Assembly (NCBI GenBank): GCA_020353515.1
Contig: CP070695.1
Location: 533,173-597,172, forward strand
DNA from: Candidatus Heimdallarchaeota archaeon
Lineage (GTDB): Archaea > Asgardarchaeota > Heimdallarchaeia > Hodarchaeales > Hodarchaeaceae
Direction: 5' to 3'
Length of the DNA: 64,000 nucleotides
The translations under genes and the position numbers were made by a program. The notes under the pieces were generated by a model, which was not told the origin of the DNA, did no database searches, and worked only from the letters and a program-made list of their open reading frames with translations. Below are positions 9,958 to 18,918 of this stretch, in pieces (within the stretch, counting starts at the first letter, position 1; every line of letters begins with the position of its first letter).

Positions 9958-11348
9958 ATTTTCTGGCGATAAGGATGAAAAAACCTTTGAATATGCCTAT
10001 CTATTCTGGTGCTTCCCCTGAAAAGGTTATGTCAGATTTAAAGCCATTGGTTGAGTTTCAAAATCATGGTATATCCCTAGAAGCACTACAACATTTGATT
10101 GAAGAACGATTAATACCTCACTTGATACAATATGATCGTCCTGAGTTTCAATCATTGTTTAACTTCTTTCCAGAGCATGGTGCTGAATTTGGTGGAAAAA
10201 TAGCTCTAAAATATAATCAAGGAGTAACGAATTGGCAAGTTTCTCCTGGAGCAGTCATGATGGAGGAACTATGCTGTAGAGCATTATGTGAATTGTTTAA
10301 TCTCTCTCCAAATTCTGATGCAACATTCATGTATTGTGGAACCTATTCTAACCAATCAGCTCTATATTTAGCACTTCACTGGTCTGCGGAACAACGAGGA
10401 TTTGATTTCGCTAAGAAAGGGGTACAAGGATTTAAAGATCCTTCTCGTTTAGTTGCAGTAACGTCACAAGAAGCTCATTTTTCTTTGAAACATGCTTTAC
10501 GAATAATGGGGCTTGGTGAACAAAGTCTTGTGACTTTACCAGTTGATACTGAATTTAAGATTGATATAAAAACAATGCAAGAATATTTATCTGAATTACA
10601 TGATAAGAAGGATATTTTTTGTGTAGTGGCTACCGCAGGAACAACCTCAACGGGTTCTGTTGATCCAATTTTACCCATAGCTGAAATATGCAATGAATAC
10701 GGAATTTGGTTGCATGTTGACGGAGCCTATGGATTAGCTTATTTTCTAGTTCCAGAATGGAAACACTTGTTTGTTGGATTAGAACTTGCAGATTCAATTA
10801 CTTGGGATCCTCACAAACAATTTGGGGTTCCTATACCCAATTCCCTACTTTTTTTACGTCGCAAGGAGGATTTTGACCGAATGGCAATGTATGGGGATTA
10901 TTGGAATCGTAAAGGAGATCCTGAACCAAATCCTGGGTTAAAATCACCTCCATCAACACGACCTTTCTCTGCTCTTCCTCTCATCACATCTATTCGTCAT
11001 CTTGGTTTACAGAAATTGATTCAAAATCTTCGTACTCCCCTCTCTGCGGTTGAAACTGTGTATGAAAATCTCATGAATAATCCTGAAATTGAATTGTGTC
11101 ATAAACCAGATTTAGGAATTCTTTGTATTCGTGTCACGCCTGAAGGATTTCCTGAGAAGCACCTTGATCAACTCCAAAAATATGTTTATGATAGAACTAA
11201 AACAGAAGGAAAACGTTCTATTTCTTTAACAAAAATTCAAAACAAAACTGTTTTACGTTTAGTTATTATTAATGAACTTATTACTCCAAGTACAATAATG
11301 GAAACAATCAAGTATATTAAAGCTCTAGCCAAAGAATATCATTATTAA
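9954..11348 (+). CDS. PLP-dependent group II amino acid decarboxylase family protein
   Basis: Fold-type I PLP enzyme of the glutamate/tyrosine/aromatic amino acid decarboxylase family, 464 aa. PLP-binding pieces visible: TAGTTSTGSVDPI (about 228-240), HVDGAYG (254-260, where most family members have HVDAA) and the Schiff-base lysine Lys288 in SITWDPHKQ. The DPHK core is exact. Start ATG overlaps the stop of the methyltransferase as ATGA. The HVDGAYG change is seen in decarboxylases and in related lyases, so I do not assign glutamate, tyrosine or diaminobutyrate. A racemase gene follows 39 bases downstream, suggesting a three-gene unit for amino acid or amine conversion. Confidence 0.8.
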   Translation: MNFLAIRMKKPLNMPIYSGASPEKVMSDLKPLVEFQNHGISLEALQHLIEERLIPHLIQYDRPEFQSLFNFFPEHGAEFGGKIALKYNQGVTNWQVSPGAVMMEELCCRALCELFNLSPNSDATFMYCGTYSNQSALYLALHWSAEQRGFDFAKKGVQGFKDPSRLVAVTSQEAHFSLKHALRIMGLGEQSLVTLPVDTEFKIDIKTMQEYLSELHDKKDIFCVVATAGTTSTGSVDPILPIAEICNEYGIWLHVDGAYGLAYFLVPEWKHLFVGLELADSITWDPHKQFGVPIPNSLLFLRRKEDFDRMAMYGDYWNRKGDPEPNPGLKSPPSTRPFSALPLITSIRHLGLQKLIQNLRTPLSAVETVYENLMNNPEIELCHKPDLGILCIRVTPEGFPEKHLDQLQKYVYDRTKTEGKRSISLTKIQNKTVLRLVIINELITPSTIMETIKYIKALAKEYHY

Positions 11349-11387
11349 TCAAAATAATAAAGATAGTATTGGTTTAGATGTGTTATT

Positions 11388-12062
11388 ATGAAAATACTAA
11401 TTATCAATCCAAATAGCGATCCATCAATGACCGAGGCCATCCAAAAAACTGCAGCGAATTTTATTTTTGGGAATTTCGAGGTGATTTGTAAACTTACCCC
11501 AGGAGCTCCTAAATTCATTGAGACGTATGAAGATGAACTCAAAGCAGCTCCAGGTATGATTCAATTGGTGAGAGAAAATATTGACTATGATGCCTATATT
11601 ATAGCCTGCCATGATGATCCTAACCTTGACACTATTAAGGAAATCACCAATAAGCCAGTTATTGGAATTGGAGAAGCCTCAATGAAAATAGCTTCAATGC
11701 TTGGTCACAGATTTTCAGTGGTGTCAACTTCTAAACATTCAATCCCAATTAAAGAGGAGTTAGTGAGAAAATATCATCTTCAGGAGGTTTTGGCTTCAGT
11801 AAAAGCGCCTGATGAGGATATGAACAAACTTAGTGAAAAAGAAAAATATCTAAATGTATCAAAACTGGCCATTGAGGAAGACATGGCAGAAGTGATCGTC
11901 TTAGGTTGTGCAGGAATGACAGGATTAGACAAGTATCTACAGGAGAAACTTGATGTTCCAGTCCTAGATGGTGTCATATGCGCTTTGCTGATTACAATGG
12001 GCCTTGTAAAATATGGAGTATCAACAAGTAAGATTAGAAGATTCAATCCTAATTGGGAATAA
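11388..12062 (+). CDS. Hydantoin/allantoin/Asp-Glu racemase family protein
   Basis: Cofactor-independent racemase of 224 aa. N-terminal MKILIINPNSDPSMTE is the hallmark of the hydantoin/allantoin racemase branch. The two catalytic cysteines are Cys74 (IIACHDDP) and Cys174 (VLGCAGM), 100 residues apart, as expected for two-base racemisation. Starts at ATG 11388, 39 bases after the decarboxylase. With the allantoinase-like enzyme at the window start it could interconvert allantoin or hydantoin stereoisomers. Membership of the decarboxylase operon makes an amino-acid-derived substrate equally possible. Confidence 0.8.
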   Translation: MKILIINPNSDPSMTEAIQKTAANFIFGNFEVICKLTPGAPKFIETYEDELKAAPGMIQLVRENIDYDAYIIACHDDPNLDTIKEITNKPVIGIGEASMKIASMLGHRFSVVSTSKHSIPIKEELVRKYHLQEVLASVKAPDEDMNKLSEKEKYLNVSKLAIEEDMAEVIVLGCAGMTGLDKYLQEKLDVPVLDGVICALLITMGLVKYGVSTSKIRRFNPNWE

Positions 12063-12092
12063 AGTAATGAAATTATAAGAAAAAGATAATGA

Positions 12093-12836
12093 TCAATTTT
12101 TTCGATCAGGAATTTCAGTTCCCCCCCTTTTACGTAAAAATGTTGCGGGAACACCGATCCAGATCTCATTTGATGGAATTTTCTGTCCCTTAAGCATTCC
12201 ACTCATTCCTCCTAAAGTACTACCGTCTCCAAGTTCACAACCACAAGCAACTATTGAGTAAGTTCCCACCAGACAATTTTTGCCGATTTTAGTTGGATCA
12301 ATAACGATTGCTCGATCTTCATTGGCATGTCCTGTTACAACACTATTATATCCGATGAACGAATTATCACCAATTTCAACTAAACCTCCAGTTTCGATAT
12401 AGGTTCTTGTAGCAATATGGACGTTCTTTCCACATTTAAGCCCATATAATCTTAACCCATAGGGAAAGAGAAAGATACCCCAAATGAAAGGAATAAAGGT
12501 AAAGATTTTCAGCATAGATTTGAAAATACCATCTGCTGTAATCCTTACAGCTACCAATCGTCCCATTGAAGAGTGGTGTGGATATTTACCTGGTTTGATT
12601 CGATAGGGAAGGAGGGATCGCACAACGACTTGAGAATGAACAACACCAAAGAACAGTACCGTTCCACAGTATGCTACAAAGAGGTATAATGGAGACATAA
12701 GATAGTGTATTACATCGAGGCCAGGCGTAGTTACTAAATAATAAATTAACCATCCTTCTGGGAAGAAGGATAAAACAAGAAGGAAAAAAGTAAGGATGAA
12801 ATATGTTAGAATGCGGATATGAGTGAATAATGACAT
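12093..12836 (-). CDS. Membrane-bound hexapeptide-repeat acyltransferase
   Basis: 247 aa. Two hydrophobic helices lie in the first 70 residues (ILTYFILTFFLLVLSFFPEG; LFVAYCGTVLFFGVV), a third near 110-125 (FTFIPFIWGIFLFPYG), and then a left-handed beta-helix of hexapeptide repeats (CGKNVHIATRTYIETGG, VEIGDNSFIG, TKIGKNCLVG) from about 135 to 230. This layout resembles membrane acyltransferases with a LbetaH end, such as those beside nonribosomal peptide synthetases. It probably transfers an acetyl or acyl group to an envelope sugar or lipid. It points towards the racemase gene, separated by 30 bases, and is not in that operon. Confidence 0.65.
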   Translation of the reverse strand: MSLFTHIRILTYFILTFFLLVLSFFPEGWLIYYLVTTPGLDVIHYLMSPLYLFVAYCGTVLFFGVVHSQVVVRSLLPYRIKPGKYPHHSSMGRLVAVRITADGIFKSMLKIFTFIPFIWGIFLFPYGLRLYGLKCGKNVHIATRTYIETGGLVEIGDNSFIGYNSVVTGHANEDRAIVIDPTKIGKNCLVGTYSIVACGCELGDGSTLGGMSGMLKGQKIPSNEIWIGVPATFLRKRGGTEIPDRKN

Positions 12837-12997
12837 AAGTGCCCAAAAAAGAAGACTAAATATAATACTTCGTTTCGAGGAGAATATTAAACTACATTCA
12901 TGGATAAGGATATGACTGATTGTAATAAAGAATTAAAAAGGGAAAACAATTCTAGATTTGATGATGCTTCCTCAATCTGAGGATCGGGTAAGTTTAG

Positions 12998-13681
12998 ATG
13001 CACGAAAAAAAATTCAAACTTAGGAATATCGAAGAAGAAATAATGGAAACACTATTTGATATAACTATTAACAAAGAGTCGGGACAACGCACAAAGATGG
13101 GAGAAATTTTAGATAGATTAGGACAAGACATCACAAAAACACAGTTAACTAACATCGTTCGACGTAAATTAGAACCCCTTGGTTATGTAGACTATACTCC
13201 TTATGACGGTATCATTCTAACCAACAAGGGTTTTCAAGAGGCCCGGCGAATCGCACGAAATCACCGACTTGCAGAAGCGATGCTCCATCAAATATTTAAC
13301 GTGCCATTTAATGAGCTTCATGAACAAGCCTGTTACTTAGAACATGGTATAACAGAGCGTCTTGCTGAATTAATCTTTAAAAAACTAAAAGAAAAAAAGA
13401 CTCCATTTGGAGATATAATTCCGATGAGGGATATTGAAGATATTGGGTGTGATGACAAAAGGTTAACTGAGATCCCAAATGGAACAGCAGTTATATTGAC
13501 CAGAATTATAAGTCATTCAACAGAAACAGCAAGAGAACTAGAATCTTATCAAATTAGAGGTGTAGGCACGAAAATGGTTGTTAAAGATAAGGATACAAAA
13601 GGAGTCACTGTGGAATTAAATAGTAAAGAATACAATATTCCTATCGGAATTTCTAAAATCCTCTGTGTTAAACCTGAATAA
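12998..13681 (+). CDS. DtxR/MntR-like metal-dependent regulator
   Basis: 227 aa. An N-terminal winged helix (about 10-75; ITKTQLTNIVRRKLEPLGYV) is followed by the helical metal-sensing and dimer domain with the family core RIARNHRLAEAMLHQIF, and then EQACYLEHGITERLAELI, where Glu/Cys/Glu/His match the usual E.C..EH metal site of DtxR/MntR. The last 75 residues form an SH3-like FeoA-type domain. Family members repress iron or manganese uptake when metal-loaded. No transporter gene adjoins it, so its target is elsewhere. The P-type ATPase at 18919-21921 is 5 kb away with no visible link. Confidence 0.7.
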   Translation: MHEKKFKLRNIEEEIMETLFDITINKESGQRTKMGEILDRLGQDITKTQLTNIVRRKLEPLGYVDYTPYDGIILTNKGFQEARRIARNHRLAEAMLHQIFNVPFNELHEQACYLEHGITERLAELIFKKLKEKKTPFGDIIPMRDIEDIGCDDKRLTEIPNGTAVILTRIISHSTETARELESYQIRGVGTKMVVKDKDTKGVTVELNSKEYNIPIGISKILCVKPE

Positions 13682-13702
13682 TTGAATTAAATATAGATCA
13701 AG

Positions 13703-14386
13703 TTAAATCGTTTCAAGAATAGAGTTTAATGTTGGAATATAATCATCTAGAGTATATTTATAACTCCTTGACAAAGAATAATCAACGAAATCATCTGGAT
13801 GAATATCAGGCACTAAGTCTAAGATGTTATCAGAGATTTTTATGTTTTCAGAGAGTTCTTTTAGCTGAAGAATCCAACTAGCTTTCAAATTTGATTTAGG
13901 TGTTAATATCCCAATTCGAGGATAATCAACTGGAACAAGGAAGGGAGTTTCTTTAGTACTAGACTTCCTTCTTTTTTTTGTTAACGAAGTGATCCGTTTT
14001 TCTTGGAAGATTCGATTTAATCTCTTGATCGAATATATCAGATGGACTCTATTATAACCCTCGAACGTAAGAAGGTTCATTCCATGTAAATAAGAGTACT
14101 TATCATCGTACTTCGGACCATGGGGCGAATAAAAGTGTTGAGCGACTCCAAATCGTTGTAGATAGCTTAAAGTAATAATATGAATACTTACATCGAATCC
14201 ACCGATTTGTGAAGTTTTCAGCAGATCAGTGGACCAGCCAAATGCTTCTTTTACTCTACTTTCAATGTATTGATTGAAATAATACCCATAAAAAGTAGAG
14301 TATGGAGGTAACGGTTCCCCTTCCCCTTCTATTCTCCTTTCTCGGTCATCAACAGCATCAATGAAGACGCATTTTAGTTTTTTCAT
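13703..14386 (-). CDS. Conserved-looking hypothetical protein (227 aa)
   Basis: Not recognised. Soluble, starting MKKLKCVFIDAVDD and continuing to a glycine/proline-rich loop (EGEGEPLPPYSTFYGYYFN). A basic stretch (TSLTKKRRKSSTKE) lies near residue 140. The C-terminus is acidic and aromatic (DIHPDDFVDYSLS). No signal peptide, no membrane helix, no cysteine pair. The hydrophobic strand followed by Asp at the N-terminus could suit a Rossmann-like or hydrolase fold, but I see no motif that decides. It is convergent with the DtxR-like gene, with a 21-base gap. Confidence 0.55.
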   Translation of the reverse strand: MKKLKCVFIDAVDDRERRIEGEGEPLPPYSTFYGYYFNQYIESRVKEAFGWSTDLLKTSQIGGFDVSIHIITLSYLQRFGVAQHFYSPHGPKYDDKYSYLHGMNLLTFEGYNRVHLIYSIKRLNRIFQEKRITSLTKKRRKSSTKETPFLVPVDYPRIGILTPKSNLKASWILQLKELSENIKISDNILDLVPDIHPDDFVDYSLSRSYKYTLDDYIPTLNSILETI

Positions 14387-14513
14387 GAAGACCCTCTAAT
14401 GGAATGGAAAAACAACCGATAGTACCTATAATTATCATTCTACAGGAATGAATTCTTAAAATTCCTTCTATTTCCTCAGGTAAAGTGTACAAATTAGTAG
14501 TGATTTTTAAAAA

Positions 14514-14663
14514 ATGTTAAATGTTATTTATACAGATAAACTACAAACTTCATCAGAAGAACCTAGCCAAGAAAAAAAATCTGAATTGTCATTTATCATT
14601 CTTCTTCCAACTCTGATAATGACAAGTTTTTTAATCCGAAGAAGAAGGATTTTTCAATCATAA
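14514..14663 (+). pseudogene. Orphan C-terminal surface anchor, 49 codons
   Basis: A short ORF from ATG 14514 to TAA 14661. It begins with a polar stretch (TSSEEPSQEKKSE), followed by one hydrophobic helix (LSFIILLPTLIMTSFLI) and ends RRRRIFQS. Polar stalk, helix, basic tail is exactly the C-terminal plan of the surface proteins at 1807-4443 and 6174-7475. An in-frame stop lies just two codons before the ATG (14508-14510). Best explained as the surviving tail of a deleted surface-protein gene; a genuine small membrane protein cannot be excluded. Confidence 0.4.
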
Positions 14664-14674
14664 AGATCTCGTAA

Positions 14675-16021
14675 TTAACCTAAAAAAATCTTCGCTAGAT
14701 TATAATAGACCCTTTGGGAAAACTCTATTGTCTTTATGCTTATCCGTTCATCAGTTCCATGTGCAAGACTTGCTAGATGACTCATTGGAGTTTCTGGATC
14801 AAAGAGAGAGAAACCATATGCTCCCACTCCTCGTTCACGGAAGAACCTACAATCAGAAACTCCAGGCATGATGAAAGGAACTAACACACTATCTGGTTGT
14901 TCTTGTTGGACAGCTTTTTCCATTGCAGTAACAAATTCTGAAGAAGCAAGACTTGCATTACCATAAGAAGTAAACCCTCCTGCTTCAACTGATAAGGATT
15001 CAATTTTCGCTTCTTCAGATAAATCTCCTAATGCCTTTTTCAGATGTATACCAACATATTTATCATCTTGACCTGGTAATGTTCGAATATCTACATCAAT
15101 ATAGCTAGTTGCAGGAATTACGTTAACTTTAGTTCCTCCTTGTACAATATTTGGAGATAAAGTCATTCTAGTAAGACTATGAACTACTCTAGCCATTTGT
15201 GGATCTCTTTTCTTCAAGTTTCTTAGAGTAAACGGTAGTAATCTCTTATTTGTGAGCATCAAGCGTTGAATAAAACCTAAATCTAGACCCTTGGCTAAAT
15301 AATTCAGGTATTCAGTTGTTAAAGGAATTTTAGAATCACAATATTCCCGAATCATTATCATTGCTCGAGCAGCTTTGTGTGCAGCATTGTCTGAATCAAA
15401 TGGCATAGATCCATGGCCAGGTGTTCCCTTAAACGATATTCGTTTCCATGCACCTCCTTTTTCACCGATCATAAAGGCCAATTTACCTGGTGCAATAGAA
15501 AGACCACCAGCTTCTGTAACGAGAAAATCGGTTTTTACTTGCTCAGGATGATTTTTTAACATCCATTCAGCACCGTATATCCCTCCTGCTTCTTCATCGC
15601 TTACAACTAGTAATGTCAAGTCTCCTTTAGGTTGGAAATTCTCTTTTTGGAGTTTTATAAAGGCTTGAACCTGAGTTACAACAATATAGAGCATATCTAA
15701 AGCCCCGCGTCCCCAGACATACCCATCTTTTACAGTTCCGGAAAAAGGATCTACTTCCCAATCATTTGGATTTTCTACAGGAACCACATCTACATGAGCT
15801 GGGCCAAACATTAGTCTGGGCCCCTTTTCCTTTCCAGGAATTCGTGCAACTAGATTCCCCCTATTCGGAGCAGATTCAAAAATCTGACTCTCCACATCAT
15901 GTTCTAGCAAAAAACGATGAATAGTTTGAATTGATTTCATCTCATTACCTGGAGGGTTCACACACTTGTTTTGAATCAGCTCTGAAAGCAATACTATTGA
16001 TTCTTTTACGGAATTTTCCAT
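14675..16021 (-). CDS. M20-family metallopeptidase (ArgE/DapE/carboxypeptidase-like)
   Basis: Cytosolic di-zinc amidohydrolase of about 448 aa. Ligand motifs in order: GPAHVDVVPV (His76, Asp78), RGALDM (Asp109, bridging), SDEEAGG (Glu143/144), TEAGG near 179, and a late C-terminal MSHLASLAHGTDE supplying the last His. An insertion domain with KGTPGHGSMP (about 208-217) is the usual dimer domain. Start moved to ATG 16021: the upstream ATG at 16057 adds a stray hydrophobic piece. Family members remove acyl groups from amino acids or cleave dipeptides. Allantoate amidohydrolases belong to the same clan, which is worth noting given the purine theme, but this sequence looks peptidase-like. Confidence 0.8.
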   Translation of the reverse strand: MENSVKESIVLLSELIQNKCVNPPGNEMKSIQTIHRFLLEHDVESQIFESAPNRGNLVARIPGKEKGPRLMFGPAHVDVVPVENPNDWEVDPFSGTVKDGYVWGRGALDMLYIVVTQVQAFIKLQKENFQPKGDLTLLVVSDEEAGGIYGAEWMLKNHPEQVKTDFLVTEAGGLSIAPGKLAFMIGEKGGAWKRISFKGTPGHGSMPFDSDNAAHKAARAMIMIREYCDSKIPLTTEYLNYLAKGLDLGFIQRLMLTNKRLLPFTLRNLKKRDPQMARVVHSLTRMTLSPNIVQGGTKVNVIPATSYIDVDIRTLPGQDDKYVGIHLKKALGDLSEEAKIESLSVEAGGFTSYGNASLASSEFVTAMEKAVQQEQPDSVLVPFIMPGVSDCRFFRERGVGAYGFSLFDPETPMSHLASLAHGTDERISIKTIEFSQRVYYNLAKIFLG

Positions 16022-16133
16022 TATAAACACCATTCTTAGAATTATTTGCAGTAACAATAATTTTTTTTATTTAACATTTATCTTTTTATTCTTAACCATT
16101 ATTTACGGGTAGTGATGAATTATTAGACATAAA

Positions 16134-16829
16134 TTGAGTATTAAAACCATCTCAATTCTTTTAATTGCTATTTTTTCTATTGTTATTCAACTAGATCATC
16201 CTTATACATTTTCAATACCATTAAATGATCCGCTTGGATATAAAGTTAACGTCGGAGATTTTCGAGAATTTAAATACACGAAATTCTATGATTCTCGATT
16301 ACCTGACCCATCAAAGGACCGACGTTATGCAAGAAATGTTGATGGCGAACTTCAAAACTTTACAATAGAAGAAGGGGTTAAGTTAAAAATAACAATTACA
16401 GATGTGGGGGAGAGTTATATTTCTGGAACCAGAACTATTGAGGATGCAGTGACCATTGAAGAAGACTGGATGGATTTATTTGTTAGGCCTATGACAGATA
16501 ATATATCATTGTTAGCTAAATCTTTTAATGAGAGTGGGAACTTCAAAATTCAGAATAATCACATTATTGAAGAAGTAGATGAACCCTATTCTCCAGAAAT
16601 ATACTATGATTTAAATCGTTCTAGAACCTCGATTTGGGAGAAAACAGGATGGGTTAGTTATTTTCTCATTCGTGTTTATGACGCAGAAACCGTTTATTAT
16701 GAACTGGAGGTCGTGGAGCAACCTTCTCATAGTGAAATTGTGAAATCTAATGAAATATCGGGGGTTTTTTTGCTTAGTATCATTCTAATTGTAGTTGTGT
16801 ATCTCCAATTTGCTTCCAAGAGGAAATGA
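16134..16829 (+). CDS. Membrane-anchored secreted protein, unknown
   Basis: 231 aa from a TTG start. Signal segment ISILLIAIFSIVI (about 6-20), then an extracellular domain starting DPLGYKVNVGDFREFKYTKF and rich in beta-type sequence, then a C-terminal helix (SGVFLLSIILIVVVYLQF) and SKRK tail. YKVNVGDFREFKYTK resembles the repeated outer domains of archaeal membrane proteins of unknown function. Nothing catalytic was seen. The gene is divergent from the M20 peptidase and lies 104 bases before the M28 peptidase on the same strand, so it may be envelope-related. Confidence 0.55.
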   Translation: MSIKTISILLIAIFSIVIQLDHPYTFSIPLNDPLGYKVNVGDFREFKYTKFYDSRLPDPSKDRRYARNVDGELQNFTIEEGVKLKITITDVGESYISGTRTIEDAVTIEEDWMDLFVRPMTDNISLLAKSFNESGNFKIQNNHIIEEVDEPYSPEIYYDLNRSRTSIWEKTGWVSYFLIRVYDAETVYYELEVVEQPSHSEIVKSNEISGVFLLSIILIVVVYLQFASKRK

Positions 16830-16932
16830 GTCTTAATTTTTTTCCTATCTCTCATGTGATCAATAGTGCATTAGATATCTTAATTAAAAACTATGAAATT
16901 TTCAGTTTCTTAGCAATGTCTGGTGATAAATC

Positions 16933-18123
16933 TTGTCAAATGCTCTAAAGCACGTAAAATATCTTGCAGAGGAAATTGGTCCGCGTGGTTCAACGAGTAA
17001 TGAAGAAAAACTAGCTGCAGAATATGTAGAAAATAATCTTCGGTCTTTAGATAATGTAGATGTTTTCATCCAAACTTTTCGCGGCCTTTCAACATGGACA
17101 TGGACAGTCGTTATGTCAATGCTCTTTGTATTAATAGCAATAGTAATTTATCCGATTTTTCCTCTACTAGCCGCTCTCCTCGTAGTATGTGGTCTATTTT
17201 TCTATATAATGGAAGTTGATAATAGGCCAATCTTATCTAGACTGATGCCTAAAAGAGAAAGCAGAAATGTGATAAGCAGAATAAAAACGGAAAGTATAAG
17301 CTCAGAAAAGGTTGTATTAGTTGCTCATGTTGATACATCAAGAGCTGACTATTCTCACCACCCAAAGAGAGTTACTAGCTTTAGAAAGTTAGCTGTTATG
17401 AATTTGATGCTTGTAGTCTTGGTTAGTATCATCTATTCTCTAGGAGCACTGTTTGATTTTGTCAAAATTGAGATTTTTCCCAATAATGTTGAGTGGTTAT
17501 TCACCCTTCTTCTTGCTATTCCAATACTATTTAGCTGTATTCTAATAATACTGCGAGAATTCTTTTATGATATTTCTCCAGGTGCCAATGATAATGCCTC
17601 TGGAGTTGGTGTTGTCCTAGAATTAATGGATTATTATAGTAAGAATTCATTGAAGAATACAGAAATCTTAGCTGTATTTACAGGCTGTGAGGAAGCTTGG
17701 TGTTATGGAATGATTGAATTTCTCAACCAATATGGTAAGGATCTACAGGAAGCCTATTTCATCAACATTGATAATGTTGGAGCAGGCACTCCAGCATTCT
17801 TACAGATTGAGGGAATGTTTTTTTCTCATAAGGCCGACCCTATACTTCTTAAACTCGCTCGGAAATTACAAAAAAACCATTCAGAGTTACAAGTTGAAGA
17901 ACGCTCTTTTCGTGCTGGGTATCAAGATGGAACAGTAGCAATGGTTAAGGGGTATAAAGCAATAACCTTCTTGGCGCTTGACCAAAACAATTTTCCACCA
18001 AATTGGCATTGGGAAACAGATGTAGTGGAAAATATCGAAGAAAATGTGGTAAGAACGACAGAAGAATTTGTTAAATTGCTTATTACAGCAATTGATCAGA
18101 GAAGTAATACTACTACAATATGA
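16933..18123 (+). CDS. Membrane-bound M28-family aminopeptidase
   Basis: 396 aa. A peptidase N-terminal segment (residues 1-45) is interrupted by membrane helices: about 57-95 (VVMSMLFVLIAIVIYPIFPL) and, after the first metal motif, about 155-207. Zinc ligands of M28: VAHVDTS (His/Asp), GANDNASG (Asp), CEEAW (Glu pair), INIDNVG (Asp) and HWETD (last His). All are present, so it should be active. TTG 16933 is supported by GGTGAT a few bases upstream. Two membrane inserts within one M28 domain are unusual; the active site should face one side of the membrane and act on peptides there. Confidence 0.75.
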   Translation: MSNALKHVKYLAEEIGPRGSTSNEEKLAAEYVENNLRSLDNVDVFIQTFRGLSTWTWTVVMSMLFVLIAIVIYPIFPLLAALLVVCGLFFYIMEVDNRPILSRLMPKRESRNVISRIKTESISSEKVVLVAHVDTSRADYSHHPKRVTSFRKLAVMNLMLVVLVSIIYSLGALFDFVKIEIFPNNVEWLFTLLLAIPILFSCILIILREFFYDISPGANDNASGVGVVLELMDYYSKNSLKNTEILAVFTGCEEAWCYGMIEFLNQYGKDLQEAYFINIDNVGAGTPAFLQIEGMFFSHKADPILLKLARKLQKNHSELQVEERSFRAGYQDGTVAMVKGYKAITFLALDQNNFPPNWHWETDVVENIEENVVRTTEEFVKLLITAIDQRSNTTTI

Positions 18124-18267
18124 AATCTGAAAAAGCTAATTTTGGCAGGAATCTATCAATAATCTTATTATCAGCTAATCTTCGTCTCCCGAATAGTAAA
18201 TGTTATAATATAGTTTTTCTGAATATCACTCGAGATACTACAATTTTAAACTCTCTAGGAAAAAAAG

Positions 18268-18435
18268 ATGAAAATACCCGTTGAATTATCTTACCAAGAA
18301 TTCCGAGAGCTTCCGACCCACGAAAAGAAAAGAGAATTATTGAAATATTTAACTGAGAAAACTCTACAAATTGAAGTAAATAGAATTATTGAAAATAAAA
18401 GAGCACCAAAGTTTAGTAGGGAGGTAAATAGTTAA
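18268..18435 (+). CDS. Small charged protein, 55 aa
   Basis: ATG 18268 with AGGA about nine bases upstream. The product is helical and charged (FRELPTHEKKRELLKYLTEK) with an even codon pattern. It lies 15 bases before the TTG start of the zinc-finger gene and probably forms an operon with it. No relatives recognised. Small helical acidic/basic proteins next to a zinc-binding partner can be adaptors, but this is not evidence. Confidence 0.4.
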   Translation: MKIPVELSYQEFRELPTHEKKRELLKYLTEKTLQIEVNRIIENKRAPKFSREVNS

Positions 18436-18450
18436 GGTTTATGTTATTTA

Positions 18451-18879
18451 TTGATCGCAGAGGACATTTTCGAGTTCGAGGGTATACTAATATGCATATT
18501 TTGTGGAAATAAACTCACAGAAAACCGAAAATGGGTAACTCGTCCCAATAAATCGATTTTATGCTCTGAAATTTGTTTAAGGAAACACAAAGCAAAGAGA
18601 GTTTCTGAGCTAAATCATAGAACTGGTGTGACGCTCCAAAAAACAAGAGAAATAGATAAGGAATGGGGTAGTAGAGACCCTTTTCGTGGCGTTGCTCCTC
18701 CAGAAATAACATTCAATCATAGCGAAGACACAAATGATATATCTTTTGAATGGAAAATTGCTATTCCTGATATCCTCGACGTCTTTTATTGGCCTCTTCA
18801 GAAAAAGATGATGATTGAATTGCTTCTTAACTACTCGAAGCTGAATAATGAAAATAATAAGGGTAAGGAAGCGAGTTAG
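18451..18879 (+). CDS. Small zinc-finger protein (CxxC...CxxxC)
   Basis: 142 aa from TTG 18451; no ATG is in frame before the first cysteine. CIFCGNKL (Cys-x2-Cys) and ILCSEICLRKH (Cys-x3-Cys) about 20 residues later form a treble-clef or TRASH-like zinc site. The rest is polar with a Trp/Pro-rich stretch (VFYWPLQKK) and a helical end. Such proteins usually bind a protein or nucleic acid partner. The stop codon lies inside a perfect hairpin (18875-18898). Confidence 0.5.
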   Translation: MIAEDIFEFEGILICIFCGNKLTENRKWVTRPNKSILCSEICLRKHKAKRVSELNHRTGVTLQKTREIDKEWGSRDPFRGVAPPEITFNHSEDTNDISFEWKIAIPDILDVFYWPLQKKMMIELLLNYSKLNNENNKGKEAS

Positions 18880-18898
18880 AGAATATAAATTCTCTAAC
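18875..18898. terminator. Perfect 10-bp hairpin between convergent genes
   Basis: GTTAGAGAAT and ATTCTCTAAC are exact inverted copies around a 4-base loop ATAA. It sits between the zinc-finger gene and the P-type ATPase gene, which converge, and includes the former's stop codon. Works as a hairpin on either strand and is followed by T/A-rich runs, so it is a likely two-way transcript end. Confidence 0.55.
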
Positions 18899-18918
18899 GA
18901 TTTTATTAAAGGAAAGAT

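Noticed and set aside
12900..12980. 26-codon ORF before the DtxR-like gene
   Set aside because: No ribosome site, no conservation known, and such short frames are common by chance.
14675..16021. Allantoate amidohydrolase assignment for the M20 enzyme
   Set aside because: Motifs such as GPAHVDVVPV and RGALDM fit general M20 peptidases/deacylases better; context alone is not enough.
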